From contig NZ_JAQLOI010000003.1 of assembly GCF_028204155.1 (NCBI RefSeq), positions 868,001 to 932,000 of the forward strand: a DNA stretch of 64,000 nt, written 5' to 3'. The notes below the pieces were generated by a model. The model was not told the DNA's origin. It searched no databases and saw nothing but the letters and a program-made list of their open reading frames with translations. Origin of the DNA: Vibrio algarum (GTDB taxonomy: Bacteria > Pseudomonadota > Gammaproteobacteria > Enterobacterales > Vibrionaceae). The stretch's first letter is position 1; each line of letters starts with the position of its first letter. The position numbers and the translations under genes are program-made. Positions 26,825-36,570 of this stretch are shown in pieces.

Positions 26825-28996
26825 ATGAATAAAAATCGCAACAAATCTGAGTTTCAACTCAGTGCCATCACAAGTGCAATTGCTCTCACTTTGACATTCT
26901 CTTTTTCTGGAGTCGCACTTGCTAATACAACCGATCCTCATTTAGATACAGAAACTATTCAAGTTTTAGGTCAGTCATATCGAAACACGGCAACGAAAAC
27001 GTCATTAGAGCCTGAAGAAACTCCGCAAGGGGTAACGGTTATTGATGGAGAAGTACTAGAACAGCGCGGCGTTAAATCACTAAATCAAGCGCTTCGCTAT
27101 GCCCCCGGAGTTGTGACAGAAACGAAAGGTGGCGCGGTGACGATGTACGATACTTTTGCCATTCGTGGATTTGGTGTACAGCAAAGTTATTATGATGGAT
27201 TGATTTTGCAATATCTAAATGGTTGGAACCTACAGCCGCAAATCGATCCGATAGCACTCCAGCAAGTCGAAATATTTAAAGGACCTTCATCGGTGTTGTA
27301 TGGGTCAATGCCACCGGGTGGAATGGTTAATATGATCGCAAAAACACCTCAACAAGAAGCAGCAACAAACCTAGGTTTAGCAGCGGGTTCACGTAACTTA
27401 ATTGAAGCATCTATTGATACAACAGGGCAATTTGGTGATAGCGGCTTGAATTATCGTTTAGTTGCATTAGCGCGCAAGCAAGATGGCCAAGTTGACAATA
27501 CTGAAGAAGAACGTTATGTCATTGCACCATCAGTTGACTGGCAAGTGAACGACAAGACGCTAATAAATTTCAATCTGTATTATCAAAATGATCCTGCTAT
27601 GGGAATGAACTCTTCTCTCCCATCATCGGGAATGATTACGTCTAATACAAATGGAACGACAAGTGCTTCCACCTTCGCTGGTGATAACAACTGGAGTGCA
27701 TTTGAACGTGAGTTTTTGATGCTAGGATATAAAATTAATCATGATCTTAGTGATAACTGGTCATTTTTACAAAATGTTCGCTACACAGACGCCGATTTGA
27801 TGCAAGAGAATACCTATCATATAGCCTCAAATTTTGACGAATCAACCGGTGTTTTAGGTAGGAATATCTATAGCACAGAAGAAGAATCGACGGGTTTTGT
27901 CATCGACAATCAGTTGTCAGGTTACGTCTATACCGGTGATATTGAACATAACCTGTTATTTGGTTTGGACTATCAAAAACTTGATGGTGAATCTTCATAT
28001 AAAGAATATTCGACGTCAAATGCGTCTTTCTACGCATTTAATATTTTTTCACCAAATAATGACATGTTAGATAGAAACTCATTGACTGAATCTTATAACG
28101 CCAAAGATGATATTTCTGTTGAGCAACTCGGCGTTTACTTTCAAAACCAAATGCGCTGGGAAAAGGCAGTTCTTATCGCTGGTGGCCGTTATGATAGTTA
28201 CGAAAGTAACAGTAAATATGTTGATGATTATTCGACTTCAGACACAAAAGCTGATCACGAGCAGTTTTCTTATCGTTTAGGGGCATTATATGAGTTCGAT
28301 AATGGTGTCGCTCCATTTGCAAGTTATGCGACGAGTTTTGAACCTGCTACTGGCGTTAATGCTGATGGTGAAGCGTATAAACCAGAAGTGGGTGAGCAGA
28401 TAGAAGTAGGGCTCAAATACCAATCAGATGACCAAACAAAGAATGCTTCCGTATCCATATTCCACATTGTTAAAAGTGATGCTCTGATGGCTAACCCAGA
28501 CGATCTTTGGGGTCCTGAACTTCAGTTAGGTGAAGTTACGTCGCAAGGACTGGAAGTCCAAGCTCAGTTTCTTCTCAATGATTCTTGGGATGTTAATGCT
28601 AGTTACACCTATATCGATATGGAAATAACTCAAGACAGTGAAGGTGGATTAGAAGGTACAACACCGATTTATGTCCCAGAGCACAGTGCGAATCTTTGGT
28701 CTACTTACCAGTTTTATCAAGGAGTACTGGCTGGGACTAGAGTTGGTACCGGCGTTCGTTATGTAGGGGAAATGCAAATGGATGCAGCCAATACTGATAA
28801 AGTGCCAAGTTATACTCTGGTGGATCTATCTGTTGGTTATGATCTTAAAGGTGTATCGGAATCATTTAACGGAGCCAGCGTAAATTTGGTCGCTAATAAT
28901 TTGTTTAATACTGAATACTACACCTGTTATGACTCTGCGAACTGCTGGTATGGAGCAGAACAAACGGTTGAGCTCAATTTCAACTTTCAATATTAA
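26825..28996 (+). CDS. TonB-dependent siderophore receptor
   Basis: A 723-residue outer-membrane receptor. There is an N-terminal signal peptide (to about residue 34, VALA), then a TonB box region (ETIQVLGQSY), then the plug domain with EETPQGVTVIDGEVLEQRG and the VEIFKGPSSVLYGSMPPGG motif. A 22-strand barrel follows, ending in an aromatic residue (NFNFQY). Overall form resembles hydroxamate siderophore receptors of the FhuA/FoxA type, and the FhuCDB-like importer downstream agrees. A Cys pair near the C-terminus (CYDSANC) is common in that group. The exact siderophore is not predictable. A strong terminator follows. Confidence 0.9.
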   Translation: MNKNRNKSEFQLSAITSAIALTLTFSFSGVALANTTDPHLDTETIQVLGQSYRNTATKTSLEPEETPQGVTVIDGEVLEQRGVKSLNQALRYAPGVVTETKGGAVTMYDTFAIRGFGVQQSYYDGLILQYLNGWNLQPQIDPIALQQVEIFKGPSSVLYGSMPPGGMVNMIAKTPQQEAATNLGLAAGSRNLIEASIDTTGQFGDSGLNYRLVALARKQDGQVDNTEEERYVIAPSVDWQVNDKTLINFNLYYQNDPAMGMNSSLPSSGMITSNTNGTTSASTFAGDNNWSAFEREFLMLGYKINHDLSDNWSFLQNVRYTDADLMQENTYHIASNFDESTGVLGRNIYSTEEESTGFVIDNQLSGYVYTGDIEHNLLFGLDYQKLDGESSYKEYSTSNASFYAFNIFSPNNDMLDRNSLTESYNAKDDISVEQLGVYFQNQMRWEKAVLIAGGRYDSYESNSKYVDDYSTSDTKADHEQFSYRLGALYEFDNGVAPFASYATSFEPATGVNADGEAYKPEVGEQIEVGLKYQSDDQTKNASVSIFHIVKSDALMANPDDLWGPELQLGEVTSQGLEVQAQFLLNDSWDVNASYTYIDMEITQDSEGGLEGTTPIYVPEHSANLWSTYQFYQGVLAGTRVGTGVRYVGEMQMDAANTDKVPSYTLVDLSVGYDLKGVSESFNGASVNLVANNLFNTEYYTCYDSANCWYGAEQTVELNFNFQY

Positions 28997-29002
28997 AGCT
29001 TT

Positions 29003-29042
29003 GCAACCGCCACATGCTTGAGCATGTGGCGGTTGCTTTCTT
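29003..29042 (+). terminator. Strong hairpin after siderophore receptor
   Basis: GCAACCGCCACATGCT pairs with AGCATGTGGCGGTTGC, followed by TTTCTT. The perfect stem should reduce transcription into fhuFCDB relative to the receptor. Confidence 0.85.
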
Positions 29043-29057
29043 AAAAAGATATATAAC

Positions 29058-29783
29058 GTGACTGAACACAGAGAATTATTTCAGCAGTTGGACACTTTGT
29101 GTCAACAAGTAACACCTTATTTAAAGGGAGATGTTGCTCGTAATGACGCGACTATGTTAATAGGCGAAATGAGTGACTTGGCTGTCATCAAACAGTTGTA
29201 TCGCGCTATACAATCGGATCATCCTGAAGCTGGTCCTGCTTACTGGTTAACCCGGACGTGGGACATGCTTTGTTGGCAGCCAATTTATATTAGTATGATT
29301 GCCATTTATGGGATGAAGGTGTTGCCTAGCTTTGAAGGGTTTTCTCAGAAGAAACACGGTGCATACGTCATGGGCTTTCAGTTTCAAACGATTAAGTTTA
29401 CTACTGATGCTGAAACGGAACGACTAATTGAATTTGCTGGTGCACAACTGACCAAACTATTTTCTCATTATCGGATGCTGCTTGCCTCCTGGTTGCGGTG
29501 CCGCCCCGGATTTGTAAGCCAGATTTTTGCAGATGCACTATTGGCTAACATCATTAAAATGAAAGAAGTTTGTCCTGAACTAGAAGCTATAAAGGTTATT
29601 CAGCATTCTAAATGGTGGTTGTCTTCTTGCGGTTTACCATTAGGTAATCTCAGATCTTTTGCAACAAATAATGATGGGGCTGTGCTTTTTAAAAGGCGCA
29701 GTTGCTGCCTCGTGTATAAAACAGAAGGTGGTGAGCGATGTGCAAACTGCCCGCGCATAAGAGAGCCATTATGTACCAATTAA
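29058..29783 (+). CDS. fhuF: FhuF-like siderophore-iron reductase
   Basis: A 241-residue cytoplasmic protein with the diagnostic FhuF [2Fe-2S] site near the C-terminus, a CCX10CX2C pattern in SCCLVYKTEGGERCANCPR. FhuF reduces ferric iron in imported hydroxamate siderophores so it can be released. The start is GTG. It lies between the receptor and the ATPase and overlaps the next gene by 13 bases, so it is co-translated with the importer genes. Confidence 0.85.
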   Translation: MTEHRELFQQLDTLCQQVTPYLKGDVARNDATMLIGEMSDLAVIKQLYRAIQSDHPEAGPAYWLTRTWDMLCWQPIYISMIAIYGMKVLPSFEGFSQKKHGAYVMGFQFQTIKFTTDAETERLIEFAGAQLTKLFSHYRMLLASWLRCRPGFVSQIFADALLANIIKMKEVCPELEAIKVIQHSKWWLSSCGLPLGNLRSFATNNDGAVLFKRRSCCLVYKTEGGERCANCPRIREPLCTN

Positions 29784-30538
29784 GTAACGTAAAAGTGATC
29801 CGTGATAATAGAACCATATTGGACATTGACGAACTCACGATTGACCCTAAGGCATTTACTATCGTGCTTGGACACAATGGTTCAGGGAAGTCGACCCTAG
29901 TAAACTTGCTGGCTAACTTAGTACGACCTGATAATGGGGAAGTGACGTTAAATGGTGAGCCACTATTTCGATATAGCAGAAAAGATCTTGCTCGTCAGGT
30001 AGCTTATTTACCACAAAAGTTGCCCGAAGTTGCAGGACTAAATGTAGAAGAATTGGTTCGTCTTGGACGGTACCCATGGCGTGGTTTACTCTCTCGCTGG
30101 AATATGAAAGACAAAAAATATATCGACTTAGCATTGGAACAAACCAATATAGTTCATTCTCGGAATTTTTTGGCAGACGAACTTTCAGGTGGAGAAAGGC
30201 AGCGCGCTTGGATCGCAATGTTATTAGCGCAGCAATCAAGCTTAATGATTTTAGACGAGCCTACGTCAGCGTTGGACATACAGTATCAATACCAAATTTT
30301 GGATCTACTCAAATGTTTGAATCAAGAAACGGGGAAGGGAATGATCGTGATCCTTCATGACCTCAACTTAGCTATTCGATATGCCACCAACGTAGTAGCG
30401 TTAAAACATGGGCGTGTTGCCTTTGAAGGTGAAGCTAAAAAACTATTAAATTCCGACACATTATCTGAGCTTTTTTCTACTAAAGTGCGATTAATTAATC
30501 ACCCAAACCATCATTCAAAAGTAGCCGTTATATGTTAA
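29771..30538 (+). CDS. fhuC: Ferrisiderophore ABC transporter ATP-binding protein (FhuC-like)
   Basis: A 255-residue ATPase of the iron-siderophore importer class. Walker A is LGHNGSGKST, the signature is LSGGERQRAWIAM, and Walker B is LMILDEPTSALD with the H-loop in VILHDLNLAIRY. I chose the ATG at 29771 (MYQLSNV), where the family fold begins, rather than the upstream 29738 start that would add 11 residues. It overlaps fhuF and the fhuD start, as in a tight operon. Confidence 0.9.
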   Translation: MYQLSNVKVIRDNRTILDIDELTIDPKAFTIVLGHNGSGKSTLVNLLANLVRPDNGEVTLNGEPLFRYSRKDLARQVAYLPQKLPEVAGLNVEELVRLGRYPWRGLLSRWNMKDKKYIDLALEQTNIVHSRNFLADELSGGERQRAWIAMLLAQQSSLMILDEPTSALDIQYQYQILDLLKCLNQETGKGMIVILHDLNLAIRYATNVVALKHGRVAFEGEAKKLLNSDTLSELFSTKVRLINHPNHHSKVAVIC

Positions 30539-31482
30539 TGAAATTGCCATATTCGTTATCGTTTTTAGCGTTAATATTGCTGTTTGTGTTTAACCCATGT
30601 TATGCACAAATAACAGTAGAAGATAGCCTAGGAAAACGAACGTTATCCAGTGTGCCGATTAGGGTTGCCACACTTAATTGGGATGTTGCTGAACAAGTAA
30701 TAGAGCTAGGCGTTACACCTATCGCCATGCCCAATATTGAAGGGTATAAACAGTGGGTTGTAAAGCCTACAGCATCGAACTCAATTCAAGATATTGGTAC
30801 CCGTGTTGAACCGAATTTAGAGCGTTTAGCGGAGTTAAATCCGGACGTTATAATTATTGCTTCTCCGCAACTTGACTTGCTAGATAGATTAGAGCAGATC
30901 GCTCCTGTGCTTTATTATCAAACCTATAGTGCTGATCATAATAATATAAGTTCGGCAATAGAAAATTACCGTCGAATCGCGAAGGTATTGGGCAAAGTCG
31001 AATTTGCAGAGCAGCGTTTAGATACAATGAGAAAAAGGCTTAATGATCTGAAACAACAACTGTCCATTGCTTATGGTGGCTCTCTTCCTAACGTGGCTGT
31101 TTTTCGATTCTCTAGCTTAACATCGATCTATTTATATGGTGATAATTCAATTACTCAATACGCTTTGAATCAATTAGGGATTAATCCTGCGCTTCCACAG
31201 CCTTCAACACAATGGGGAGTTACACAAAAAAGATTAATGGATTTGAATAAGCTATTTGATGACAGTGTGGCACTTTATATTCTGCCGTTTGACCAAGAAG
31301 AGAAACTGAAATCTTCAGTTCTATGGAAAGCGATGCCTTTCGTCCAAAATAACCGAGTAAATAGTGTTGAATCTGTTTGGAGTTACGGTGGAGCCATGTC
31401 GATAATTTACAATGCAGAAGCATTAACACAATCACTGCTGGAGATAGCACCGCATAAGATAAAAACGAGTTCGGATAAATAG
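30532..31482 (+). CDS. fhuD: Ferrisiderophore periplasmic binding protein (FhuD-like)
   Basis: A 316-residue periplasmic class III substrate-binding protein with a signal peptide (to about residue 25, NPCYA; no clear lipobox). Family-type segments are VATLNWDVAEQVIELGVTPI, RVEPNLERLAELNPDVIII and the long backbone helix after YRRIAKVLGK. It carries the ferrisiderophore from the outer-membrane receptor to the FhuB permease. It overlaps fhuC by seven bases. Confidence 0.87.
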   Translation: MLMKLPYSLSFLALILLFVFNPCYAQITVEDSLGKRTLSSVPIRVATLNWDVAEQVIELGVTPIAMPNIEGYKQWVVKPTASNSIQDIGTRVEPNLERLAELNPDVIIIASPQLDLLDRLEQIAPVLYYQTYSADHNNISSAIENYRRIAKVLGKVEFAEQRLDTMRKRLNDLKQQLSIAYGGSLPNVAVFRFSSLTSIYLYGDNSITQYALNQLGINPALPQPSTQWGVTQKRLMDLNKLFDDSVALYILPFDQEEKLKSSVLWKAMPFVQNNRVNSVESVWSYGGAMSIIYNAEALTQSLLEIAPHKIKTSSDK

Positions 31483-31508
31483 ATGAACGAATATGTAGGT
31501 AAATTCAG

Positions 31509-33497
31509 ATGATTCGATCCTATCGCTATTTTGGTGTCCTAGTTGTTGGGTTGTTTTTGTCGTTACAAGTGGGTAGCGAAATCAGTCTCATGAAGCAGTG
31601 GCATCTGATTGGTAGTCTATTTACAAGGCAGACTGAGCTATCCGAATATGCATCGATTTTGTTTGTGGAATCCCGTTTACCTAGACTAACGATGGCACTT
31701 TTAGTCGGCGGTGTACTCGGTCTTGCTGGTAGTGTAATGCAACAATTGACTCAGAACCCACTTGTTTCCCCACTTACACTGGGGTCGGCTTCGGGAGCTT
31801 GGTTAGCTTTGGTTATTTGCAATATATTCTTCCCTGTATTAGTAAATGACTTTTCAACTATTTTTGCACTTTCTGGTGCAATCATGACATTACTGCTGGT
31901 GGTTTTAATTGCTGGGGTACGAAATTTGTCAGGTCTCCCAGTTGTACTAGCGGGTATGGCTGTAAACATTTTATTAGGGGCTATCGCCACTGCTATCGTT
32001 TTACTTAATGATCAATACGCAAAAAACCTTTTTATATGGGGAGCGGGAGATCTCGCCCAAAATGGTTGGGATCAGGTTGTCTGGTTGTTACCTAACATTG
32101 CGCCTGCGCTATTTGTTTTTGTCTTTGCACCGAGAGTACTCATGTTGTTGAGGTTGGGTCAAACTAACGCAACTGCTCGTGGGTTAAATATTGCCCCTAT
32201 GTTTTTTGCTCTACTTTGTTTGGCGTTGTGGTTAGTATCAGCGGCTATCTCTGTAGTCGGGGTGATCAGTTTTATTGGTTTACTAGCCCCAAATTTTGCT
32301 AGGCAATTTGGGGCTAGTAAACCTAGAAATGAGTTAGTGCTTAGTACCTTGTTGGGAGCACTTCTATTAGTTTTTACGGATACCTTAGCTATTTGGCTTA
32401 GCTCGATAAGTTTAGAAATTGTTCCAAGTGGAATTGCAACCGCGTTTATTGGTGCTCCGGCGTTAATCTATTTTTCGAGAAAGAAATTGAATGCGCAAGA
32501 CAATATATCGTTATCACAACCGAAAACGCATTTAGTTTTTACACATTCAACGATATCAATCCTTACTTTTGTTTTTTGCATGGTTTTGTTTGTGAGTGTT
32601 TTTTTGGCTAGACAAGTCGTTGATGACTCAACCGTGTGGGTAATGAAAATACCGACGGAATTTGGATGGCAGTTGAGATGGCCACGGATGGTTACATCAA
32701 TAGCAGCAGGTGCTGGCATTGGAGTGTCTGGCGTCTTGCTTCAACGTTTAATATACAATCCGTTAGCGAGTCCAGATATTCTTGGTATTTCGGCTGGAGC
32801 TACGTTTTCTCTGGTTGTCGGTAGTCTGTTTTTCGGCGTCAATATATTTGATGCTGCTCCGTTAACTGCGTTTCTCGGTTGTTTGGTGGTACTAGCTATA
32901 TTAATACTACTGGGAAAAAGACATAACTATGTCCCTTCGATGATGGTACTAAGTGGGATTGCACTTACCGCATTAATTGAAGCCTTAGTTCAGTTCTCTT
33001 TAGTACGTGGTAATGAGGATTCGTATATTATCCTTAGCTGGCTAGCAGGGTCCACCTACCGAGTACCACCTTATTCAGCGTTATTTTTAGCGGTTGTTGT
33101 TGCTTTGTTGATCGGGGCCGTATGCGTGATGCAGCGGTGGTTAACGCTTATTTCTGCTGGCAGAGCCTTTGCACAATCAAGAGGCGTTGAGGTTGAAAAA
33201 GTATTTATCATATTGCTGTGTTGTGTGGCGTTATTATGCGGTGTAGTTACAAGCGTTATGGGGCCAGTGGCTTTTGTCGGTTTATTAGCGCCTCACATCG
33301 CCGTTATGTTAGGTGCAAAGAAAGCGGGCCAACAGATCATTACGGCAGCTTCAACTGGAGCAACATTAATGCTCTTTTCTGATTGGTTAGGGCAAAATAT
33401 AGTCTATCCTTCGCAAATTGCGGCGGGCACGATAGTATCCATTATAGGCGGGGTTTATTTCATACTCCTCTTAATCAAAGGTCGATTAAAAAGCTAG
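31509..33497 (+). CDS. fhuB: Ferrisiderophore ABC permease, fused two-domain (FhuB-like)
   Basis: A 662-residue inner-membrane permease made of two fused FecCD-type halves, the same architecture and length as E. coli FhuB. Each half has the same landmarks: RLPRLTMALLVGGVLGLAGS / RWPRMVTSIAAGAGIGVSGV at the start, TQNPLVSPLTLG / YNPLASPDILG next, and GVISFIGLLAPNFARQFG / GPVAFVGLLAPHIAVMLG near the end. The fusion is characteristic of hydroxamate importers and supports the Fhu-type assignment of the whole operon. Confidence 0.92.
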   Translation: MIRSYRYFGVLVVGLFLSLQVGSEISLMKQWHLIGSLFTRQTELSEYASILFVESRLPRLTMALLVGGVLGLAGSVMQQLTQNPLVSPLTLGSASGAWLALVICNIFFPVLVNDFSTIFALSGAIMTLLLVVLIAGVRNLSGLPVVLAGMAVNILLGAIATAIVLLNDQYAKNLFIWGAGDLAQNGWDQVVWLLPNIAPALFVFVFAPRVLMLLRLGQTNATARGLNIAPMFFALLCLALWLVSAAISVVGVISFIGLLAPNFARQFGASKPRNELVLSTLLGALLLVFTDTLAIWLSSISLEIVPSGIATAFIGAPALIYFSRKKLNAQDNISLSQPKTHLVFTHSTISILTFVFCMVLFVSVFLARQVVDDSTVWVMKIPTEFGWQLRWPRMVTSIAAGAGIGVSGVLLQRLIYNPLASPDILGISAGATFSLVVGSLFFGVNIFDAAPLTAFLGCLVVLAILILLGKRHNYVPSMMVLSGIALTALIEALVQFSLVRGNEDSYIILSWLAGSTYRVPPYSALFLAVVVALLIGAVCVMQRWLTLISAGRAFAQSRGVEVEKVFIILLCCVALLCGVVTSVMGPVAFVGLLAPHIAVMLGAKKAGQQIITAASTGATLMLFSDWLGQNIVYPSQIAAGTIVSIIGGVYFILLLIKGRLKS

Positions 33498-33504
33498 TCT
33501 TGTT

Positions 33505-34302
33505 ATGAAAAAATTTAAAAACAATTTGGGTTCAAAAAGTAGAGTGATGCTAAGCCTCTTCATGATCACAGGAGCCAGTCATGCCGCTTCTATCGATGGG
33601 TCTGCAAAAATCGAAGAGTCTGCAAAAGTTGAGCGTGCCATTATCAATAGTGCTCAAAAGAGTCAAAATATTGTTAGCGATAGTTCCGATCATGCGTTTG
33701 AATTGCGAACGGAAATCGAGGCGCTTAAAGCTGAAATTAATGGCTTAGAAGTGTACGAAAATCACCTTAACCGTCTTATAGATAGTCAAGCTAAAGAACT
33801 TGAAAGCGCGGAGTCTCAACTCAATCAAATATCAAGTACAAGACAAAGTATTGTGCCTTTGATGTATCAGATGCTGGACACCTTAACTGCGTATGTTGCG
33901 CAAGATATGCCAATTCGAAAGGATACGCGAGAGGAGAGAATTAAGTCGCTTAATGAATTAATGGTTCAGGCTGATATCAGCGATGCTGAAAAATTTCGTC
34001 GAATTTTAGAGGCGTACCAAATAGAGGTTGATTACGTTAATAAGCTTGGAACTTATACCAGCTCAATTGAAATAGAAGGCGTCGTCCGAGAAACAGAGCA
34101 ACTGTATCTCGGGCATATATCTTTCATTGCTCGTAGCTTAGATAAGCAACATTATTGGGTGTGGGTAGCGAAACAAAAAATGTGGGTATCATTGGATACG
34201 GTTCTACACAATGAACTTAACCATGCTTATTCTGTTGCCGAAAAGCTCGCAACCCCATCGCTTTTAAAGCTGCCTCTTTCCGTGTCGAAGGTAAACCAAT
34301 GA
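33505..34302 (+). CDS. DUF3450 periplasmic coiled-coil protein of TonB2-type system
   Basis: A 265-residue exported protein with an N-terminal signal (about residues 10-28, ending SHAA) and a strong coiled coil (about 67-120: EIEALKAEINGLEVYENHLN onward). DUF3450 proteins regularly precede ttpC-exbB-exbD-tonB in vibrios. It starts seven bases after fhuB and its end overlaps the next gene by four bases, so the TonB system is in the siderophore operon. Its precise role is unknown; it may tune the TtpC/ExbB motor. Confidence 0.82.
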   Translation: MKKFKNNLGSKSRVMLSLFMITGASHAASIDGSAKIEESAKVERAIINSAQKSQNIVSDSSDHAFELRTEIEALKAEINGLEVYENHLNRLIDSQAKELESAESQLNQISSTRQSIVPLMYQMLDTLTAYVAQDMPIRKDTREERIKSLNELMVQADISDAEKFRRILEAYQIEVDYVNKLGTYTSSIEIEGVVRETEQLYLGHISFIARSLDKQHYWVWVAKQKMWVSLDTVLHNELNHAYSVAEKLATPSLLKLPLSVSKVNQ

Positions 34303-35627
34303 AGATTGAAATGAACAAAGGTCGTATGACTGTTTTATCGATGCTGTTGGTGTTGTCTTCCCATGTTCAAGCCGATTTGTTAAAAACGACAAAACAGGTA
34401 CGGGAACAACAACAGATAGAAAATAGAGCGCGAGAACACGCTTTTCAGGCTGATGAACAAGCGTTATTGAAGCTACGCGACCAGCTTGTTTTTAAACGAC
34501 AGAAACTGGATCTTAATATCGCGAAACTAACCGAACAATTTAGTGATAACGAGCAGCTTCTCGCGCAAACTGAAGAAAAGCTGCACTTAGAATCGGGTAG
34601 TTTAGGTGAGTTATTTGGTGTGGCTAGGCAGGTCGCAAAGGAGTTTCAGTCAAGTCATGAAGATACAGTAAGCGCAATTGGTGAGGAAGAGTTTATAGCT
34701 AATGCTGAGTTTATTGCTGCTGCCAAAACCTTGCCATCTAAGTCACACTTATATGCACTTTGGGAAGCGTTTAATCGCCAGTTAGCGATAGGTTCAAGTG
34801 TCACTATGCTCGATGTGTCTTATGTTAAGCCTGATGGCATTGTGATAAACAAACCAGTGCTACGGATTGGCTCATTTGGTCTGATTGATGAAAATGGGTA
34901 CTTAGATTGGTCAGGAGAACGCAGAGGCGCAAAATCTTACGATGTTCAGCCTCCCAATCCTCCCCCTATGGGGGTAACAATGAGCCATCAAAAATTGGCT
35001 ACTCTCGACCCCTCTGGCGGTAAGTTACTGGAACAACTGTCATTGACCCCTACGTTGCAAGAGAGAGTTAAACAAGCTGGTGTTATTGGCAAGGTAATAT
35101 TGGTTTTGCTCTCCATTGGTTTATTGATCGGTTTAACACAAGGTATTTTCTTACTCATAAGTCGCTTGAAAATCAATGCACAATTAAAAGACAAAGAGAA
35201 CATAGGGAGCAACGCATTAGGGCGAGTTTTAGGAGTGTATAAGTATGATCAGTCGCCTAACGTAGAGGCGTTGGAGTTGCGTTTATACGAGACGATATTA
35301 GATGAACAACAAAAGTTAGAAAGAGGATTGTCGATGCTCAAGCTACTGGCCGCATTGTCGCCCATGTTAGGCTTACTTGGCACAGTTACCGGTATGATTG
35401 AAACATTCCAAGTGATTACTCAATTTGGCAATGCGGACCCTAAGATGATGGCCTCGGGTATTTCTACCGCGCTTATTACCACTGTGCTTGGTTTGACTGC
35501 CGCCATGCCAATGTTGTTTATGCACAATGTGTTAAGTACTCAAGCAGAAAATGTACGAACACTATTGGAGAAACAAGGGGTTGGTTTAGTTGCACAACGT
35601 GCTGAACAAGACGTAAGGATAAGCTAA
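34299..35627 (+). CDS. ttpC: TtpC-like MotA/TolQ/ExbB proton channel protein
   Basis: A 442-residue protein: signal or anchor at the N-terminus (to about residue 26), a periplasmic coiled-coil region (about 30-105), then a three-helix ExbB-like channel domain in the C-terminal half. The motif AALSPMLGLLGTVTGMIETF, followed by MMASGISTALITTVLGLTAA, is the proton-channel core. In vibrio TonB2 systems the fourth component TtpC is required alongside ExbB, ExbD and TonB. Its place here in the order DUF3450-TtpC-ExbB-ExbD-TonB-TPR fits exactly. Confidence 0.87.
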   Translation: MKIEMNKGRMTVLSMLLVLSSHVQADLLKTTKQVREQQQIENRAREHAFQADEQALLKLRDQLVFKRQKLDLNIAKLTEQFSDNEQLLAQTEEKLHLESGSLGELFGVARQVAKEFQSSHEDTVSAIGEEEFIANAEFIAAAKTLPSKSHLYALWEAFNRQLAIGSSVTMLDVSYVKPDGIVINKPVLRIGSFGLIDENGYLDWSGERRGAKSYDVQPPNPPPMGVTMSHQKLATLDPSGGKLLEQLSLTPTLQERVKQAGVIGKVILVLLSIGLLIGLTQGIFLLISRLKINAQLKDKENIGSNALGRVLGVYKYDQSPNVEALELRLYETILDEQQKLERGLSMLKLLAALSPMLGLLGTVTGMIETFQVITQFGNADPKMMASGISTALITTVLGLTAAMPMLFMHNVLSTQAENVRTLLEKQGVGLVAQRAEQDVRIS

Positions 35628-35629
35628 AC

Positions 35630-36169
35630 GTGGAATGGATGAGTCTGATTTTAGATCTAAACTTTAGCAACACGTTGAGCTTATTTATGTCTAAAGGTGG
35701 CCCGGTGCTGTGGTGGCTTGCATTGCTGATTCTACTGTTTTGGATTATCGCCATTGAAAGGGTACTGTTTTTACTGTTTACGTTCCCCAACAAGCAGAAA
35801 GATTGGTTAGAAAGCTGGGGGGTAGGGAAGACCATCATTCTTGGTTTGCGCAAAAACAAAGAGACTCCTGGATAAATCAAGCGCATATGGCGCTGTTTCA
35901 GAATGTAAATCTGCTTAAGGTCATTATTAGTTTATTTCCAATGCTCGGTTTGCTCGGAACAGTAACTGGAATGATTTCTGTTTTTGATGTGCTGGCGGTT
36001 GAGGGTACCTCGGAACCTCGCTTAATGGCGTCTGGAATATCGATGGCAACTTTGCCTACTATGGCAGGAATGGTCGCAGCGTTGGTTGGTGTTTTTTTAC
36101 TCTCGTCTATTTTCTGCACTAAGAAAGCGTGAAATACATCTGGAAAAACTGATGAGGAGTCGAACATGA
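35630..36169 (+). pseudogene. exbB: ExbB proton channel of TonB system (two frameshifts)
   Basis: A small ExbB with three membrane helices: VLWWLALLILLFWIIAIERV first, then ISLFPMLGLLGTVTGMISVF and LMASGISMATLPTMAGMVAAL. Two single-base indels break it: a missing G in the G6 run 35817-35822 and an extra T in the T7 run 36092-36098. Correcting both gives exactly 179 residues, ending at a TGA that overlaps the exbD ATG (36166). That overlap strongly supports the corrected frame. ExbB with ExbD converts proton flow into TonB movement. It starts two bases after ttpC. Confidence 0.85.
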
Positions 36170-36570
36170 GACTTGGTAATCGCAGCAAGGGGCAGGATGA
36201 AGCTCAGGTAGATATGACGTCGATGTTGGATATTGTGTTTATTATGTTGATCTTTTTTATCGTCACTAGTTCGTTTGTTAAAGAGTCTGGAATTGAAGTG
36301 AATCGGCCTGAAGCATCCAATTCCGTTAGTAAAAAGGAAGCAGGAATATTTATCGCTATCACAGCAAACAACGAAATTTATATTGATAAGAGAATAGTAG
36401 ACAAAGAAAGAGTACAAGCCAATCTAGAGCAATTATTAACAGAACAACCCAACGCGTCGGTGGTTATTCAGGCTGATGAGTTTGCGTTTAATGGTACAGT
36501 TATTTTGGTCATGGATTCGGCTAAAGGAGCCGGTGTAGCAAATATCGCCTTGGCAACGGAGCAAAAATAG
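36166..36570 (+). CDS. exbD: ExbD biopolymer transport protein
   Basis: A 134-residue single-pass inner-membrane protein. The membrane helix DMTSMLDIVFIMLIFFIVTS holds the conserved proton-carrying Asp. A periplasmic ExbD/TolR domain follows (GIEVNRPEAS, VVIQADEFAFNGTVILVMD). It pairs with ExbB in the TonB motor. The ATG overlaps the corrected exbB stop, and tonB follows directly at the stop codon. Confidence 0.93.
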   Translation: MRLGNRSKGQDEAQVDMTSMLDIVFIMLIFFIVTSSFVKESGIEVNRPEASNSVSKKEAGIFIAITANNEIYIDKRIVDKERVQANLEQLLTEQPNASVVIQADEFAFNGTVILVMDSAKGAGVANIALATEQK